This document shows positions 16,567 to 24,576 of a DNA stretch of 64,000 nt, one piece after another. The notes beneath the pieces are model-generated. The model worked only from the letters and a program-made list of their open reading frames with translations. It was not told the DNA's origin and searched no databases. Each line of letters begins with the position of its first letter. The first letter of the stretch is position 1. This DNA is from Rhodococcus koreensis (GTDB lineage: Bacteria; Actinomycetota; Actinomycetes; Mycobacteriales; Mycobacteriaceae): the NCBI RefSeq assembly GCF_900105905.1, contig NZ_FNSV01000004.1:124001-188000 (forward strand), written 5' to 3'. The position numbers were made by a program, and so were the translations under genes.

Positions 16567-17400
16567 ATGGGCCAGCTCGACGGCAAGGTCGCTTTCATCA
16601 CCGGACTCGCACGCGGACAGGGCAGGTCACACGCCCTCACCCTCGCCCGCGAGGGCGCCGACATCATCGGCCTGGACCTGTGCGGCGAAATCGGGTCCAC
16701 CGCCTACGAAGGCGCTACCGCCGACGACCTCGACGAAACCGTCCGTCTGATCAAGGACCTCGGCCGCCAAGCCGTCGTCACCCAAGCCGACGTACGCGAC
16801 TACGACCAGGTCAAGGCCGCCTTCGACGCCGGACTCGAACAACTCGGCCGCGTCGACATCGTCATCCCGAACGCCGGAATCTGTGCCGGGGCACCGATCT
16901 GGGAGAACACCGTCGAAGCATGGCGCGAAACGATCGACATCAACCTCACCGGCGTCTTCCACACGATCAAGGCCGCCACACCGACCCTCATCGAACAGAA
17001 CGAGGGAGGCTCGATCGTCTTCATCGGCTCGACCGAGGCCCTCAAGGGCGCCGCAGGGATCGGAGCGTACTCGGCATCCAAGCACGGCGTCACCGGCCTG
17101 ATGACCTCCCTCGCAAGGGAACTGGGCCCGTACAACATTCGAGTCAACTCGGTCAACCCGACCTGCGTGGACACGCACATGATCCAGAACGAGTTCGTGT
17201 GGAAGCTGTTCCGGCCGGACCTCGAGAAGCCCACGCGTGAGGACGTCAGCGACACCTTCGCGAGCACACACATTCTCCCTGTCCCGTGGATGGAGCCCCA
17301 GGACGTCAGCAACGCCATCTTGTACCTGGTCACCGACTCCGGTCGTTACGTCACCGCAACGACGCTCACCATCGATGCCGGCTTCATCGTCAAGTCCTAG
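16567..17400 (+). CDS. mycofactocin-type SDR family oxidoreductase (copy 1)
   Basis: 277 residues from ATG at 16567, with GAAAGGA just upstream. Classical SDR features are ITGLARGQGRSHA at 11-23 (cofactor site), NAGICAG near 102-108, and the catalytic Ser155, Tyr168 and Lys172 (AYSASKHG). ITG.ARGQGRSHA, RPDLE.PT near 220 and the PW(M/V)EP.DVSNA(I/L) block near 245 mark the subfamily whose bound NAD is recycled by mycofactocin, including carveol dehydrogenase. These oxidise alcohols to ketones or aldehydes. It follows the permease and its terminator, so it has its own promoter. It is more distant from the two near-identical SDRs at 18279 and 40635. No mycofactocin synthesis genes are in this window. 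Confidence 0.88.
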   Translation: MGQLDGKVAFITGLARGQGRSHALTLAREGADIIGLDLCGEIGSTAYEGATADDLDETVRLIKDLGRQAVVTQADVRDYDQVKAAFDAGLEQLGRVDIVIPNAGICAGAPIWENTVEAWRETIDINLTGVFHTIKAATPTLIEQNEGGSIVFIGSTEALKGAAGIGAYSASKHGVTGLMTSLARELGPYNIRVNSVNPTCVDTHMIQNEFVWKLFRPDLEKPTREDVSDTFASTHILPVPWMEPQDVSNAILYLVTDSGRYVTATTLTIDAGFIVKS

Positions 17401-17408
17401 CCGGATAC

Positions 17409-17451
17409 GGGGCGCGGGGGCACGGCACCGGCCAGCCTGCCCCCACGCCCC
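17409..17451 (+). terminator. hairpin after SDR 1
   Basis: GGGGCGCGGGGGCA at 17409-17422 pairs with TGCCCCCACGCCCC at 17438-17451, one base after a near-immediate SDR stop, giving a GC-rich stem with one mismatch. Confidence 0.55.
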
Positions 17452-17485
17452 GACCCGCCCTCACAACGTCGGGGAGTCTCCCGAC

Positions 17486-18208
17486 GTGGCGGTCGCGACT
17501 GGTTCGTTGCCGTGGTCCGGGACCCGCACACGCCGCGCGAGATTCAGGCGCCACCCGGTCTCGGCGCCGATCTGTGTGCTCGTCGTCGACCCGGCGATCG
17601 ATACCGCCGCCTTGGAGTACCTGCAGCAGCCAGGGCTGGCGCCGGGCGAGGTGGTAGCGATTGCTGTCGAACCGCACCTCCCGCACGTCGTCGCCGCTGT
17701 AGAAGCGTTGCGCCGCACCGGCTACACCGATGCGGTGGTGTCGATCGGGCAGTTCGATCACGAGGACGAAAGGATTGCGATCCTCGATGCCGGCGCCGAT
17801 TATGCCCTCGACTTGCTCATCGAGCCGCGTGAACTCGGAGCATGGGTTCGAGCCTGTTGCCGTCGCCTAGGTCGGGACCGCTCGGACGCGGAACCGGCGG
17901 GACCACCCGAGCACACAGGCCCGTACGGCATCGCCCTCACGTGGAGTGACCGCTCCATCGAGCTCAATGGTCGAAGGACTCCACTGACCATGACCGAGTT
18001 CGACCTCATGGCGGTTCTCGTGCGCACAGCGGGCCGGACAGTTTCACGTGAATACCTACTGATGATCGTCTGGGGAATCACCTCGGAGTCGAAAACCAAC
18101 GTGCTCAACGCTTACGTGTGGTCCTTGCGCCGCAAACTCGCAACCATCGGTGCCCCGAATGCCCTGCACACCGTTCGAGGGGTCGGCTTCGCGCTGCGGG
18201 AGAACTGA
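17486..18208 (+). CDS. atypical OmpR-family response regulator
   Basis: 240 residues from GTG at 17486, chosen for GGGGAG at 17471-17476. The N-terminal half folds like a receiver (ICVLVVDP, then DAGADYALDLLIEPRELGAWVRACCRRLG). The strand that should carry the phospho-acceptor Asp reads TDAVVSIGQFDHED, with no Asp at the usual place. The C-terminal half is a winged helix (SIELNGRRTPLTMTEFDLMAVLVR, then NVLNAYVWSLRRKL and LHTVRGVGFALRE). No sensor kinase adjoins it. An orphan regulator controlled by something other than phosphorylation is likely. It sits between two mycofactocin-type SDR genes and could control one or both. The start is the least certain part. Confidence 0.75.
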   Translation: MAVATGSLPWSGTRTRRARFRRHPVSAPICVLVVDPAIDTAALEYLQQPGLAPGEVVAIAVEPHLPHVVAAVEALRRTGYTDAVVSIGQFDHEDERIAILDAGADYALDLLIEPRELGAWVRACCRRLGRDRSDAEPAGPPEHTGPYGIALTWSDRSIELNGRRTPLTMTEFDLMAVLVRTAGRTVSREYLLMIVWGITSESKTNVLNAYVWSLRRKLATIGAPNALHTVRGVGFALREN

Positions 18209-18278
18209 AAGCGACCAGAAGTTGGATAGTCCGACTGCGGCCGCGGACATAACGGAACAACAGAAATTGGAGAATGAC

Positions 18279-19109
18279 ATGGGAAAGCTTGACGGGAAAG
18301 TCGCGTTCATCACGGGCGCGGCACGGGGCCAGGGACGCGCTCACGCGGTGCGGTTCGCCGAAGAGGGCGCCAACATCATCGCTGTGGACATCTGTGCTCA
18401 GGTGGAGTCCGCACCCTACGACATGGGCACAGCCGCGGAGCTGGAAGAAACCACCCGTCTCGTCGAGGCCGCCGGCGGCAAGATCGTGAGCAGGATCGCG
18501 GACGTTCGCGACCTCGCCGCCCTGACCGCAGCCGTCGACGAGGGCGTCGAACAGTTCGGTCGACTCGACATCATTCTCGGCAACGCCGGTATCTGCACCT
18601 ACGGCGATCTCGCGACGATGTCGGAGGAACAGTTCGACGAGATGATCGAAATCGACCTGACCGGGGTGTGGAAGACCGTCCGCGCCGGCGTCGGAAAGAT
18701 CATCGAAGGCGGCAACGGCGGGTCGATCGTGCTGACCAGTTCGACCGCCGGCCTGAAGAATCAGAACACCATCGGCCACTATGTCGCCGCCAAGCACGGT
18801 GTCACCGGGTTGACCAAGGCTCTCGCGAACGAGTTGGCGCCGCACAACATCCGCGTGAACTCGATCCACCCCACCAACTGCCGCACACCCATGATGACGA
18901 ACCCCGGTGTGCGGAAGATGTTCCGCCCCGACCTGGAGAACCCGACCCTCGGGGACGCCATTCCCGCGTACGGCTCGATCCTGCTGTTGGACACACCCTG
19001 GGTCGAACCTGAGGACGTCTCGAACGCCATCCTGTTCCTCGTATCCGAGGAAGGCCGATTCGTCACCGGCACCGCAATGCCCGTCGACGCCGGGATGCTC
19101 GCGAAGTAG
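18279..19109 (+). CDS. mycofactocin-type SDR family oxidoreductase (copy 2)
   Basis: 276 residues from ATG at 18279 (MGKLDGKVAFITGAARGQGRAHA). It carries the cofactor motif, GNAGICTYG near 101, the catalytic Ser154, Tyr168 and Lys172 (HYVAAKHG), RPDLENPT and PWVEPEDVSNA, all of the mycofactocin-dependent SDR subfamily. It is a close paralogue of the SDR at 40635-41465; long blocks such as EEQFDEMIEIDLTGVWKTVR are identical, and only scattered positions differ. It oxidises an alcohol group with tightly held NAD, by family knowledge. It lies 70 bases after the OmpR-type regulator and ends in a very strong stem-loop. Duplication within this region is the simplest explanation for the pair. Confidence 0.88.
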   Translation: MGKLDGKVAFITGAARGQGRAHAVRFAEEGANIIAVDICAQVESAPYDMGTAAELEETTRLVEAAGGKIVSRIADVRDLAALTAAVDEGVEQFGRLDIILGNAGICTYGDLATMSEEQFDEMIEIDLTGVWKTVRAGVGKIIEGGNGGSIVLTSSTAGLKNQNTIGHYVAAKHGVTGLTKALANELAPHNIRVNSIHPTNCRTPMMTNPGVRKMFRPDLENPTLGDAIPAYGSILLLDTPWVEPEDVSNAILFLVSEEGRFVTGTAMPVDAGMLAK

Positions 19110-19115
19110 CCGCGC

Positions 19116-19154
19116 AGCCTGGGTGGTTGCCCAACAGGGGCAACCACCCAGGCT
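19116..19154 (+). terminator. strong hairpin terminator between SDR 2 and hemL
   Basis: Perfect 17-base stem (AGCCTGGGTGGTTGCCC at 19116-19132, its complement at 19138-19154) with an AACAG loop. Placed between convergent genes, it can serve both strands. Confidence 0.8.
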
Positions 19155-19218
19155 CATGGAAGCCGACCCGGCGGAGACCCGCTCGCGCGGGTTGGAGACC
19201 GGAACTTGTCCAGACCGC

Positions 19219-20547
19219 TCAGTTCTGTGTTGCCGCGGCGGCGGCCTTCGCGGCGTGCGGCAGGGCGTCGGCGATGATCGAGAATGCGGTGTCGTCCATG
19301 GCGGCGGAGACGAACCACGCCTCGAACGCGCTCGGTGGCGGGTACACCCCGCGCGAGAGCAGTCCGTGGAAGAAGGCCGGGAAGCGCCAGGTCTGCGCGG
19401 CCTTGGCCTCGGCGTAGTTGGTGACCGGGTCTTCGCTGAAGAACACGCTGAGCATGGTGCCCGCGGTCTGCACCCGGTGCGGCACGCTCGCCGCGGTCAG
19501 TGCGTCGGACAGCAGCGTCCGCAGGGTGGCGCTGTTGCGCTCGAGGGCGTCGTACACGCCCTGGTCCGCGGCGCGCAGGCTGGCGAGCCCGGCGGCGACG
19601 GCGACCGGGTTCCCGGACAGGGTGCCGGCCTGGTAGACGGGCCCGGCGGGGGCGAGGTGGGCCATGACGTCGGCACGGCCACCGAACGCGGCGGCGGGCA
19701 GGCCGCCGCTCATCACCTTGCCGAACGTGTAGAGGTCGCCGGCGACGCCGTCGAGTCCGTACCAGCCGGCGGAGCTGACCCGGAATCCGGTCATCACCTC
19801 GTCCATGATGAGCAGCGCGCCGTTGTCGCGGGTCAGCGTGCGCAGGCCCTCGTTGAATCCGGGCTGCGGCGCCACCGCGCCCATGTTGCCGGCGGCGGCC
19901 TCGGTGATGACGCACGCGATCTGGCCCTCGTTCGCGGCGAACGCCTGGGCGACGGCGTCGAGATCGTTGTAGGGCACGACGATGGTGTCCTCGGCCTGCG
20001 CGCCGGTCACGCCGGGCGACGTGGGGAGGCCGAACGTGGCCAGTCCCGAGCCGGCGTCGGCGAGCAGTGCGTCGACGTGTCCGTGGTAGCAGCCGGAGAA
20101 CTTGAGGACCTTGGTCCGGCCGGTGAATCCGCGGGCGAGGCGGACGGCGCTCATGGTGGCTTCGGTGCCGGAGTTGACCAGCCGCACCTTCTCCACCGGT
20201 GCGACGCGGCGGACGATCTCCTCGGCCAGTTCGATCTCACCCTCGGTGGGCGCGCCGAACGACAGGCCGGTGGTGGCTGCCTTCTGCACGGCCTCGACGA
20301 CGGCGGGGTGCGCGTGCCCGAGGATCATCGGTCCCCAGGAGCAGATGAGGTCGACGTAGTCGTTGCCGTCGACGTCGGTGAGCGTGTAGCCGGACGCTTC
20401 CCTGATGAACCGCGGGGTGCCGCCGACCGAATGGAAGGCGCGGACGGGCGAATTCACACCGCCGGGAATGACCGGTTCGGCCCTGAAGAAGAGTTGAGCT
20501 GACTGCGAAACGTGCGGCGTCTGTATTCCATCCGTTGTGCCGAGCAC
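19219..20547 (-). CDS. hemL: glutamate-1-semialdehyde 2,1-aminomutase
   Basis: 442 residues from GTG at 20547, preceded by AAGGAG; the frame stays open to 20577. The protein has the class-III aminotransferase fold: [25 protein letters not shown] at the N-terminus, [15 protein letters not shown] near 130, [10 protein letters not shown] near 245 and the PLP lysine in [16 protein letters not shown] near 275. It converts glutamate-1-semialdehyde to 5-aminolevulinate in the C5 haem pathway. It is out of context here, with no other hem genes. It overlaps the end of the ndh-like gene by 94 bases in another frame, an unusually long overlap. It may be the only hemL or a second copy; the window cannot decide. 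Confidence 0.9.
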   Translation of the reverse strand: MLGTTDGIQTPHVSQSAQLFFRAEPVIPGGVNSPVRAFHSVGGTPRFIREASGYTLTDVDGNDYVDLICSWGPMILGHAHPAVVEAVQKAATTGLSFGAPTEGEIELAEEIVRRVAPVEKVRLVNSGTEATMSAVRLARGFTGRTKVLKFSGCYHGHVDALLADAGSGLATFGLPTSPGVTGAQAEDTIVVPYNDLDAVAQAFAANEGQIACVITEAAAGNMGAVAPQPGFNEGLRTLTRDNGALLIMDEVMTGFRVSSAGWYGLDGVAGDLYTFGKVMSGGLPAAAFGGRADVMAHLAPAGPVYQAGTLSGNPVAVAAGLASLRAADQGVYDALERNSATLRTLLSDALTAASVPHRVQTAGTMLSVFFSEDPVTNYAEAKAAQTWRFPAFFHGLLSRGVYPPPSAFEAWFVSAAMDDTAFSIIADALPHAAKAAAAATQN

Positions 20548-21974
20548 GCGGTTACTCCTTCTGTAGTGGTGACGCACCGGTCACCGGGATTCTGCGGTGC
20601 CCGGGGGTGGCCATCGGGCGGCGGGGGTGCGGCCGTTTCGGCCTGCCGGACCTGATGGAGCACATTCCGGGCAGTGATCTGTTGATCGGTGACGGTGAGG
20701 TGACCTCGCCACGAGCCCAGCAGCATCCACATCCACGCCAGAAGAATCGCTATGCGGCTGCGAAATCCGACCACATTGACGATGTGCACGGCGATCCAGA
20801 GCATCCAGGCCAACCACCCGTGCAGCTCGATCTTTCCGATTCGAGCCACTGCGTTGAAACGCGAGATGATGGCCATCGACCCCTTGTCGCGATACCGGAA
20901 CGGTGCGCGGTCGGGGCGCCGCTTCCCGCGAGTCGCGGCCTTCGCCTCCGCGGCGATCTGCCGTGCCGCATACCGGCCGCTCTGGATGGCGAGTTGGGCG
21001 ACGCTGGGCAGCCCATCGCGGGTCATCATGTCGCCGACCACGAAGACATTCGGATGGCCTGGGATGGTGAGGTCGGGCTGCACCTCGATGCGGCCTGCCG
21101 AGTCGACTGCCGCCGCCGACTGCTGGGCCAGATGTTCACCGAGGGGGCTGGCCACCACGCCAGCGGACCAGATCTTGCAGGTGGCGGCGATGGTGTGCCG
21201 TTCCCCCTTGCCGTCTTTGACGGTGACACCGTCCGCATCGACGTCTTCGACCGTCGTTCCCAGCCTGATCTCGACGCCGATGCGCTCGAGCGCCTCCGCT
21301 GCCTCGGCGCCGAGATCACCGCCGAGGCGGGGGAGTACGTCGGATGCGGCATCGAGAAGAAGGATCCGCGCATCACGGGTGTCGAACTTTTGATAGGCGC
21401 CGACAAGGGTGCGGTGCGCCAGGCCAGCGATCTGCCCGGCCAACTCGACACCGGTCGGACCCGCACCGACCACGACGAAGGTGAGCAGTTTTTCTCGCTC
21501 GACCGGATCAGCGGTCAATTCCGCCTGATCGAATGCGGTCAGGATGCGCCCACGCAGCTCCAGTGCATCGTCGATCGTCTTCAGCCCGGGAGCGTGTTCG
21601 GCGAAGTGATCGTTGCCGAAGTACGACTGACGGGCGCCGGCAGAGACGATCAGACTGTCGTAACCGATCAGGGTAGTATGCCCGCGATGAACCGAGGTCA
21701 CGGTACGGTCAGCCAGGTCGATGGAGGTCACCTCACCGAGCTGAACGGTGACGTTGGCCTGGTCTTTCACGAGCATGCGGGTCGGCGAAGCGATCTCACC
21801 CTCGGACAGGATGCCGGTAGCAAGCTGATACAGCAGCGGCTGGAAAAGGTGATGGTTCGTCCGGCTGACGAGGATCACTTCGACATCGGCCCTGCGCAGG
21901 GACTTGGCCGCGAACAGCCCACCGAAGCCCGAGCCGATGACGACGACCCGGTGGGGGCGCATGGGCTGTGACAT
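20454..21974 (-). CDS. ndh: type II NADH dehydrogenase
   Basis: 506 residues from ATG at 21974 ([33 protein letters not shown]); the frame upstream looks non-coding. There are two dinucleotide-binding folds: FAD site [14 protein letters not shown] at 10-23 and NADH site [16 protein letters not shown] near 170. VFVVGDMMT near 310 and a hydrophobic amphipathic region near 390-425 for membrane attachment complete the family. It passes electrons from NADH to menaquinone without pumping protons. The C-terminus is about 50 residues longer than usual, proline-rich and irregular, and runs 94 bases into hemL. A lost original stop would explain that. Its close link to hemL suggests co-transcription. 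Confidence 0.88.
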   Translation of the reverse strand: MSQPMRPHRVVVIGSGFGGLFAAKSLRRADVEVILVSRTNHHLFQPLLYQLATGILSEGEIASPTRMLVKDQANVTVQLGEVTSIDLADRTVTSVHRGHTTLIGYDSLIVSAGARQSYFGNDHFAEHAPGLKTIDDALELRGRILTAFDQAELTADPVEREKLLTFVVVGAGPTGVELAGQIAGLAHRTLVGAYQKFDTRDARILLLDAASDVLPRLGGDLGAEAAEALERIGVEIRLGTTVEDVDADGVTVKDGKGERHTIAATCKIWSAGVVASPLGEHLAQQSAAAVDSAGRIEVQPDLTIPGHPNVFVVGDMMTRDGLPSVAQLAIQSGRYAARQIAAEAKAATRGKRRPDRAPFRYRDKGSMAIISRFNAVARIGKIELHGWLAWMLWIAVHIVNVVGFRSRIAILLAWMWMLLGSWRGHLTVTDQQITARNVLHQVRQAETAAPPPPDGHPRAPQNPGDRCVTTTEGVTACSAQRMEYRRRTFRSQLNSSSGPNRSFPAV

Positions 21975-22367
21975 GTCGGTGTGCTTCTTCCCGAAGTCGT
22001 TTCGGTGTGCAGTCCATTGGCGGTGAGCCCGGTCGGACGACGTCGGGACCGATCGTCTTCCGACAGAACCGGTGCCCCGTCCACCGTCGGTGGCGTGTGA
22101 CATGAGCGGACGGGTCACCGGTGTGGACGGCAGGCCGATCTCGATAGTCGGTTCATGAGACCGGCGTGCCGTCGGCCCGGAGGTTTAGGTGGCTCTGCCG
22201 GTAGGACGCCAGCAGAGCCGGGAATCGAGGCACCCCAGCCTCAGATTCGCTCATAGCTTACCCTAGTTTTATTCAAAAAGCAAGTGCAACAACATAATTC
22301 AGGAAATGCGCACCGACGTAGTGCCGGACTTCTGTGGCCCTCCGCGGGGTCATTGCCGGCGGAACGG
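21975..22367. other. 393-base gap upstream of ndh
   Basis: No gene is supported. GGCTCTGC at 22191-22198 pairs with GCAGAGCC at 22212-22219. The stretch 22255-22310 is markedly A+T-rich (TTTTATTCAAAAAGC) and is probably promoter or terminator sequence between the two minus-strand genes. Confidence 0.5.
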
Positions 22368-23129
22368 CTAGGCCAATATCCCGCCGTCGAGCACCAGGTG
22401 CGATCCGGTCATGTATGAGGATTCCTCGCTGGCGAGGAAGACTGCCCCGTTCGCAATCTCGTCGAGCGCGGCGGGCCGTCCCAGCGGGACGGTCGAGTCG
22501 TTGTCCGCAGCCACGGCCACTGGATTGGCACTGGCCGCAACGGCATCCTGTGACATTCCGGCCTCGCCCACAATTCCGGGGCACAGCGCGTTGACGCGAA
22601 TGCGACGATCGGCCAACTCGCGTGCCATGCCGCGAACGAGTTGGATGACAGCGCTTTTCGTCATGCAATACACGCTCTCGTCCGGATATGCCGTGAAGGA
22701 GCTGATCGAGCCCATGACGATGACACTGGAACCGCTCGACAGCATCGTATGCATCCGCCGGGCGCACAACCACGGTGCGCGGACGTTGACGGAGAACATG
22801 CGGTCGAACTCCTCGGGTGTGGTGCTCCAAAACGGGCCGTAGCTGATCACTCCGGCGTTCAACACCAGGATGTCGATCCGCCGATGTAGCGATTCGACCG
22901 ACGCGGCCAAGGCGTCGACGGCATGCGCATCGCTGAGGTCGCCGGCAATGAAATCCACCCGCACGCCGGTGCTGCGGAGTTCGCTGGCCAGTGCTTCGCC
23001 CTGGACGAGGCGGCGACCGGTGAGCACGAGGTCGGCTCCCTCGGAGGCGAACCGTCTGGCGATCGCGGCGCCGAGTCCGCCGGTCGCGCCCGTGACGACG
23101 GCGACGCGTCCTGTCAGCCGCTGGGACAT
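22368..23129 (-). CDS. FabG-like short-chain dehydrogenase/reductase
   Basis: 253 residues from ATG at 23129 (MSQRLTGRVAVVTGATGGLGAAIARRF). It is a classical SDR with TGATGGLG cofactor motif, NAGVISYG near 93, catalytic Ser near 140, YCMTKSAV (Tyr/Lys) near 155-160 and C-terminal SSYMTGSHLVLDGG. It lacks the mycofactocin-subfamily signatures, so it should use free NAD(P)H. It probably reduces or oxidises a keto/hydroxyl group. It stands alone on the minus strand between ndh and a divergent ndk; the upstream gap contains an inverted repeat that may be an operator. Substrate unknown. Confidence 0.85.
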   Translation of the reverse strand: MSQRLTGRVAVVTGATGGLGAAIARRFASEGADLVLTGRRLVQGEALASELRSTGVRVDFIAGDLSDAHAVDALAASVESLHRRIDILVLNAGVISYGPFWSTTPEEFDRMFSVNVRAPWLCARRMHTMLSSGSSVIVMGSISSFTAYPDESVYCMTKSAVIQLVRGMARELADRRIRVNALCPGIVGEAGMSQDAVAASANPVAVAADNDSTVPLGRPAALDEIANGAVFLASEESSYMTGSHLVLDGGILA

Positions 23130-23247
23130 GCGTATCCGCCTTTCGTGACCCGCTCTCGAAGTGCGGCGCGTCCGGTCGGGGCGGACGCACCAGGAGAACG
23201 GTATCGGCGTCGACCGGTCAAGTCAATCGATTTCGTCAAGGAAGCGA

Positions 23248-23276
23248 GTATTTGATCGGCATTCCGTTTCAAATAC
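23248..23276. promoter_or_regulatory. inverted repeat in the SDR/ndk divergent gap
   Basis: GTATTTGA at 23248-23255 and TCAAATAC at 23269-23276 form an 8-base inverted repeat with centres about two helical turns apart, in an A+T-rich tract. It lies 119 bases from the SDR start. A regulator site for the SDR is plausible; no regulator gene adjoins. The remaining part of 23130-23469 shows no gene. Confidence 0.45.
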
Positions 23277-23469
23277 CCACAAAATGTGTCGCTATGATCG
23301 AATTACCGAACGTCGATTAGGTGACCGGCCCCCCGGATGGCTGTCGCCGCTTCGGCCTGTTCGCCGGAGCCTCGTTGGAGGCGCCGACGAACGCGAAAAT
23401 GTAACCCCCCGTTGATGATTGAATAGCTGTCGATTCGTCAGGGGGTCCGATTCCGGTTATCGTCAAGAG

Positions 23470-23889
23470 GTGAGTGAACGTACTTTCATCCTTGTTAAAC
23501 CTGATGGTGTCGCACGCGGACTCGTGGGGGCGGTTCTCGACCGGGCCGAGCGGAAGGGGCTGTCCCTGAAGGCCCTCGAATTGCTCTCTGTCCCAGAGGA
23601 GGTCGCCGCCGAACACTACGCGGAGCACCGTGACAGGCCCTTCTACGGTGAGCTGCTCGGCTTCATCACCTCCGGACCTGTGGTGGCGGCGGTGCTGGAA
23701 GGGCCGCGTGCGGTGACCGCCTTCCGGCAACTTGCGGGAGCAACCGACCCGGTGGAGAAGGCGGCATCCGGGACCATTCGAGGTGATTTCGCCCTCGAAA
23801 CCCAGGCGAACCTGGTGCACGGATCGGACTCGGCGGAGTCGGCGCAGCGCGAGATCGCCCTGTGGTTCCCCGACCTGTCCACGACGTAG
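23470..23889 (+). CDS. ndk: nucleoside diphosphate kinase
   Basis: 139 residues from GTG at 23470 ([19 protein letters not shown]), preceded by CAAGAGG. All family hallmarks are present: VKPDGV at 9-14, Y/F-G-E-L region near 59, [12 protein letters not shown] near 68-79, RGDFA near 104-108 and the phospho-acceptor His117 in NLVHGSDS. Length matches the family. It transfers the terminal phosphate between nucleoside triphosphates and diphosphates in the cytoplasm. The sequence is rather divergent (for instance [19 protein letters not shown]), and it is isolated from valS/folC, so a second, accessory copy is plausible. Confidence 0.92.
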   Translation: MSERTFILVKPDGVARGLVGAVLDRAERKGLSLKALELLSVPEEVAAEHYAEHRDRPFYGELLGFITSGPVVAAVLEGPRAVTAFRQLAGATDPVEKAASGTIRGDFALETQANLVHGSDSAESAQREIALWFPDLSTT

Positions 23890-24001
23890 CCGCAGTCCGC
23901 TGATTTCCTCCCGTTCCCGGCGGTTCTCAGGGTGCCCGCCGGGAACGGCGACATCTCGGAATCCTTGCCCGGCAGGGCCGACCACTCATGTGCAGAACGG
24001 T

Positions 24002-24190
24002 TTACGAAGGCTCGACATCTTTGCGGACGACGCGCCCGGCAGGGCCGGATCCTCGAACGGTGGCCAGATCGATACCGCGCTCGCGAGCAATGCGCCTGAT
24101 CAGCGGAGTTGCGAAGATCCGGGACGTGCATCCGGCGCTGCTGTGCGCGTTCTGCGCGCACACAGTAGTGGTTGGCCTCAGCTCGGCCAT
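24002..24190 (-). CDS. orphan E3-binding-domain mini-protein
   Basis: 62 residues from ATG at 24190. The second half, SRIFATPLIRRIARERGIDLATVRGSGPAGRVVRKDVE, is a near-perfect peripheral subunit-binding domain of 2-oxoacid dehydrogenase E2 chains, including ATP..R..A.E.GIDL, GSGP.GR and the final K-DVE. The lipoyl and acyltransferase domains that normally surround it are absent, and the frame stops right after it. The first 22 residues contain two Cys and no clear signal. Either a remnant of an E2 gene or a real adaptor that could dock lipoamide dehydrogenase, which the nearby glycine cleavage system needs. It lies 43 bases beyond a DUF3263-like gene on the same strand. Confidence 0.6.
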   Translation of the reverse strand: MAELRPTTTVCAQNAHSSAGCTSRIFATPLIRRIARERGIDLATVRGSGPAGRVVRKDVEPS

Positions 24191-24233
24191 GGGTTGGTTC
24201 CTCTCTGCGGCGCGCGTTCACCGGGTTCGGCCG

Positions 24234-24452
24234 TCATCGCTGCGGGTCGGACTGCCCATTCCGGGCGGCGTCGTCGGCGCAGGTCCGGTCGAGGTCCGCG
24301 CGGCGTCGGCGGCCGCGAGTCAGTGCACGATGTCGTGCGTAGAACTGGTTGACGGTGAGCCCGAACTCGGTGAAGACCGCCTCTGGTGACGGGCCACCGT
24401 AGGGTTCCCACTGTCGGTGAAATTCCTCGATCGCGTGGTGGTAACGATCCAT
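24234..24452 (-). CDS. DUF3263-like small protein (copy 1)
   Basis: 72 residues from ATG at 24452. The core AIEEFHRQWEPYGGPSPEAVFTEFGLTVNQFYARHRALTR matches the layout of DUF3263-type actinobacterial proteins: an E-x-x-W start, a glycine-rich turn and a helix-turn-helix-like F-G-L-T-x-x-Q-x-Y segment. The C-terminus is rich in Arg and Asp. A related protein lies at 41870-42064. It is downstream of the second APC permease and upstream of the E3-binding mini-protein, all on one strand, so it may be part of that transcript. Molecular role unknown, possibly DNA-binding. Confidence 0.6.
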   Translation of the reverse strand: MDRYHHAIEEFHRQWEPYGGPSPEAVFTEFGLTVNQFYARHRALTRGRRRRADLDRTCADDAARNGQSDPQR

Positions 24453-24576
24453 CCGTATGGCTCCGTCGCCCGGTATCGAACGAATGCCCCCACCAATGGA
24501 GGGACGTTGATGAGGGGCGGCTGCAGCGCCGGCGGATTGCTCGGAGCGCTGCAGCCGCAGAACTGTGCTGGTAGTC

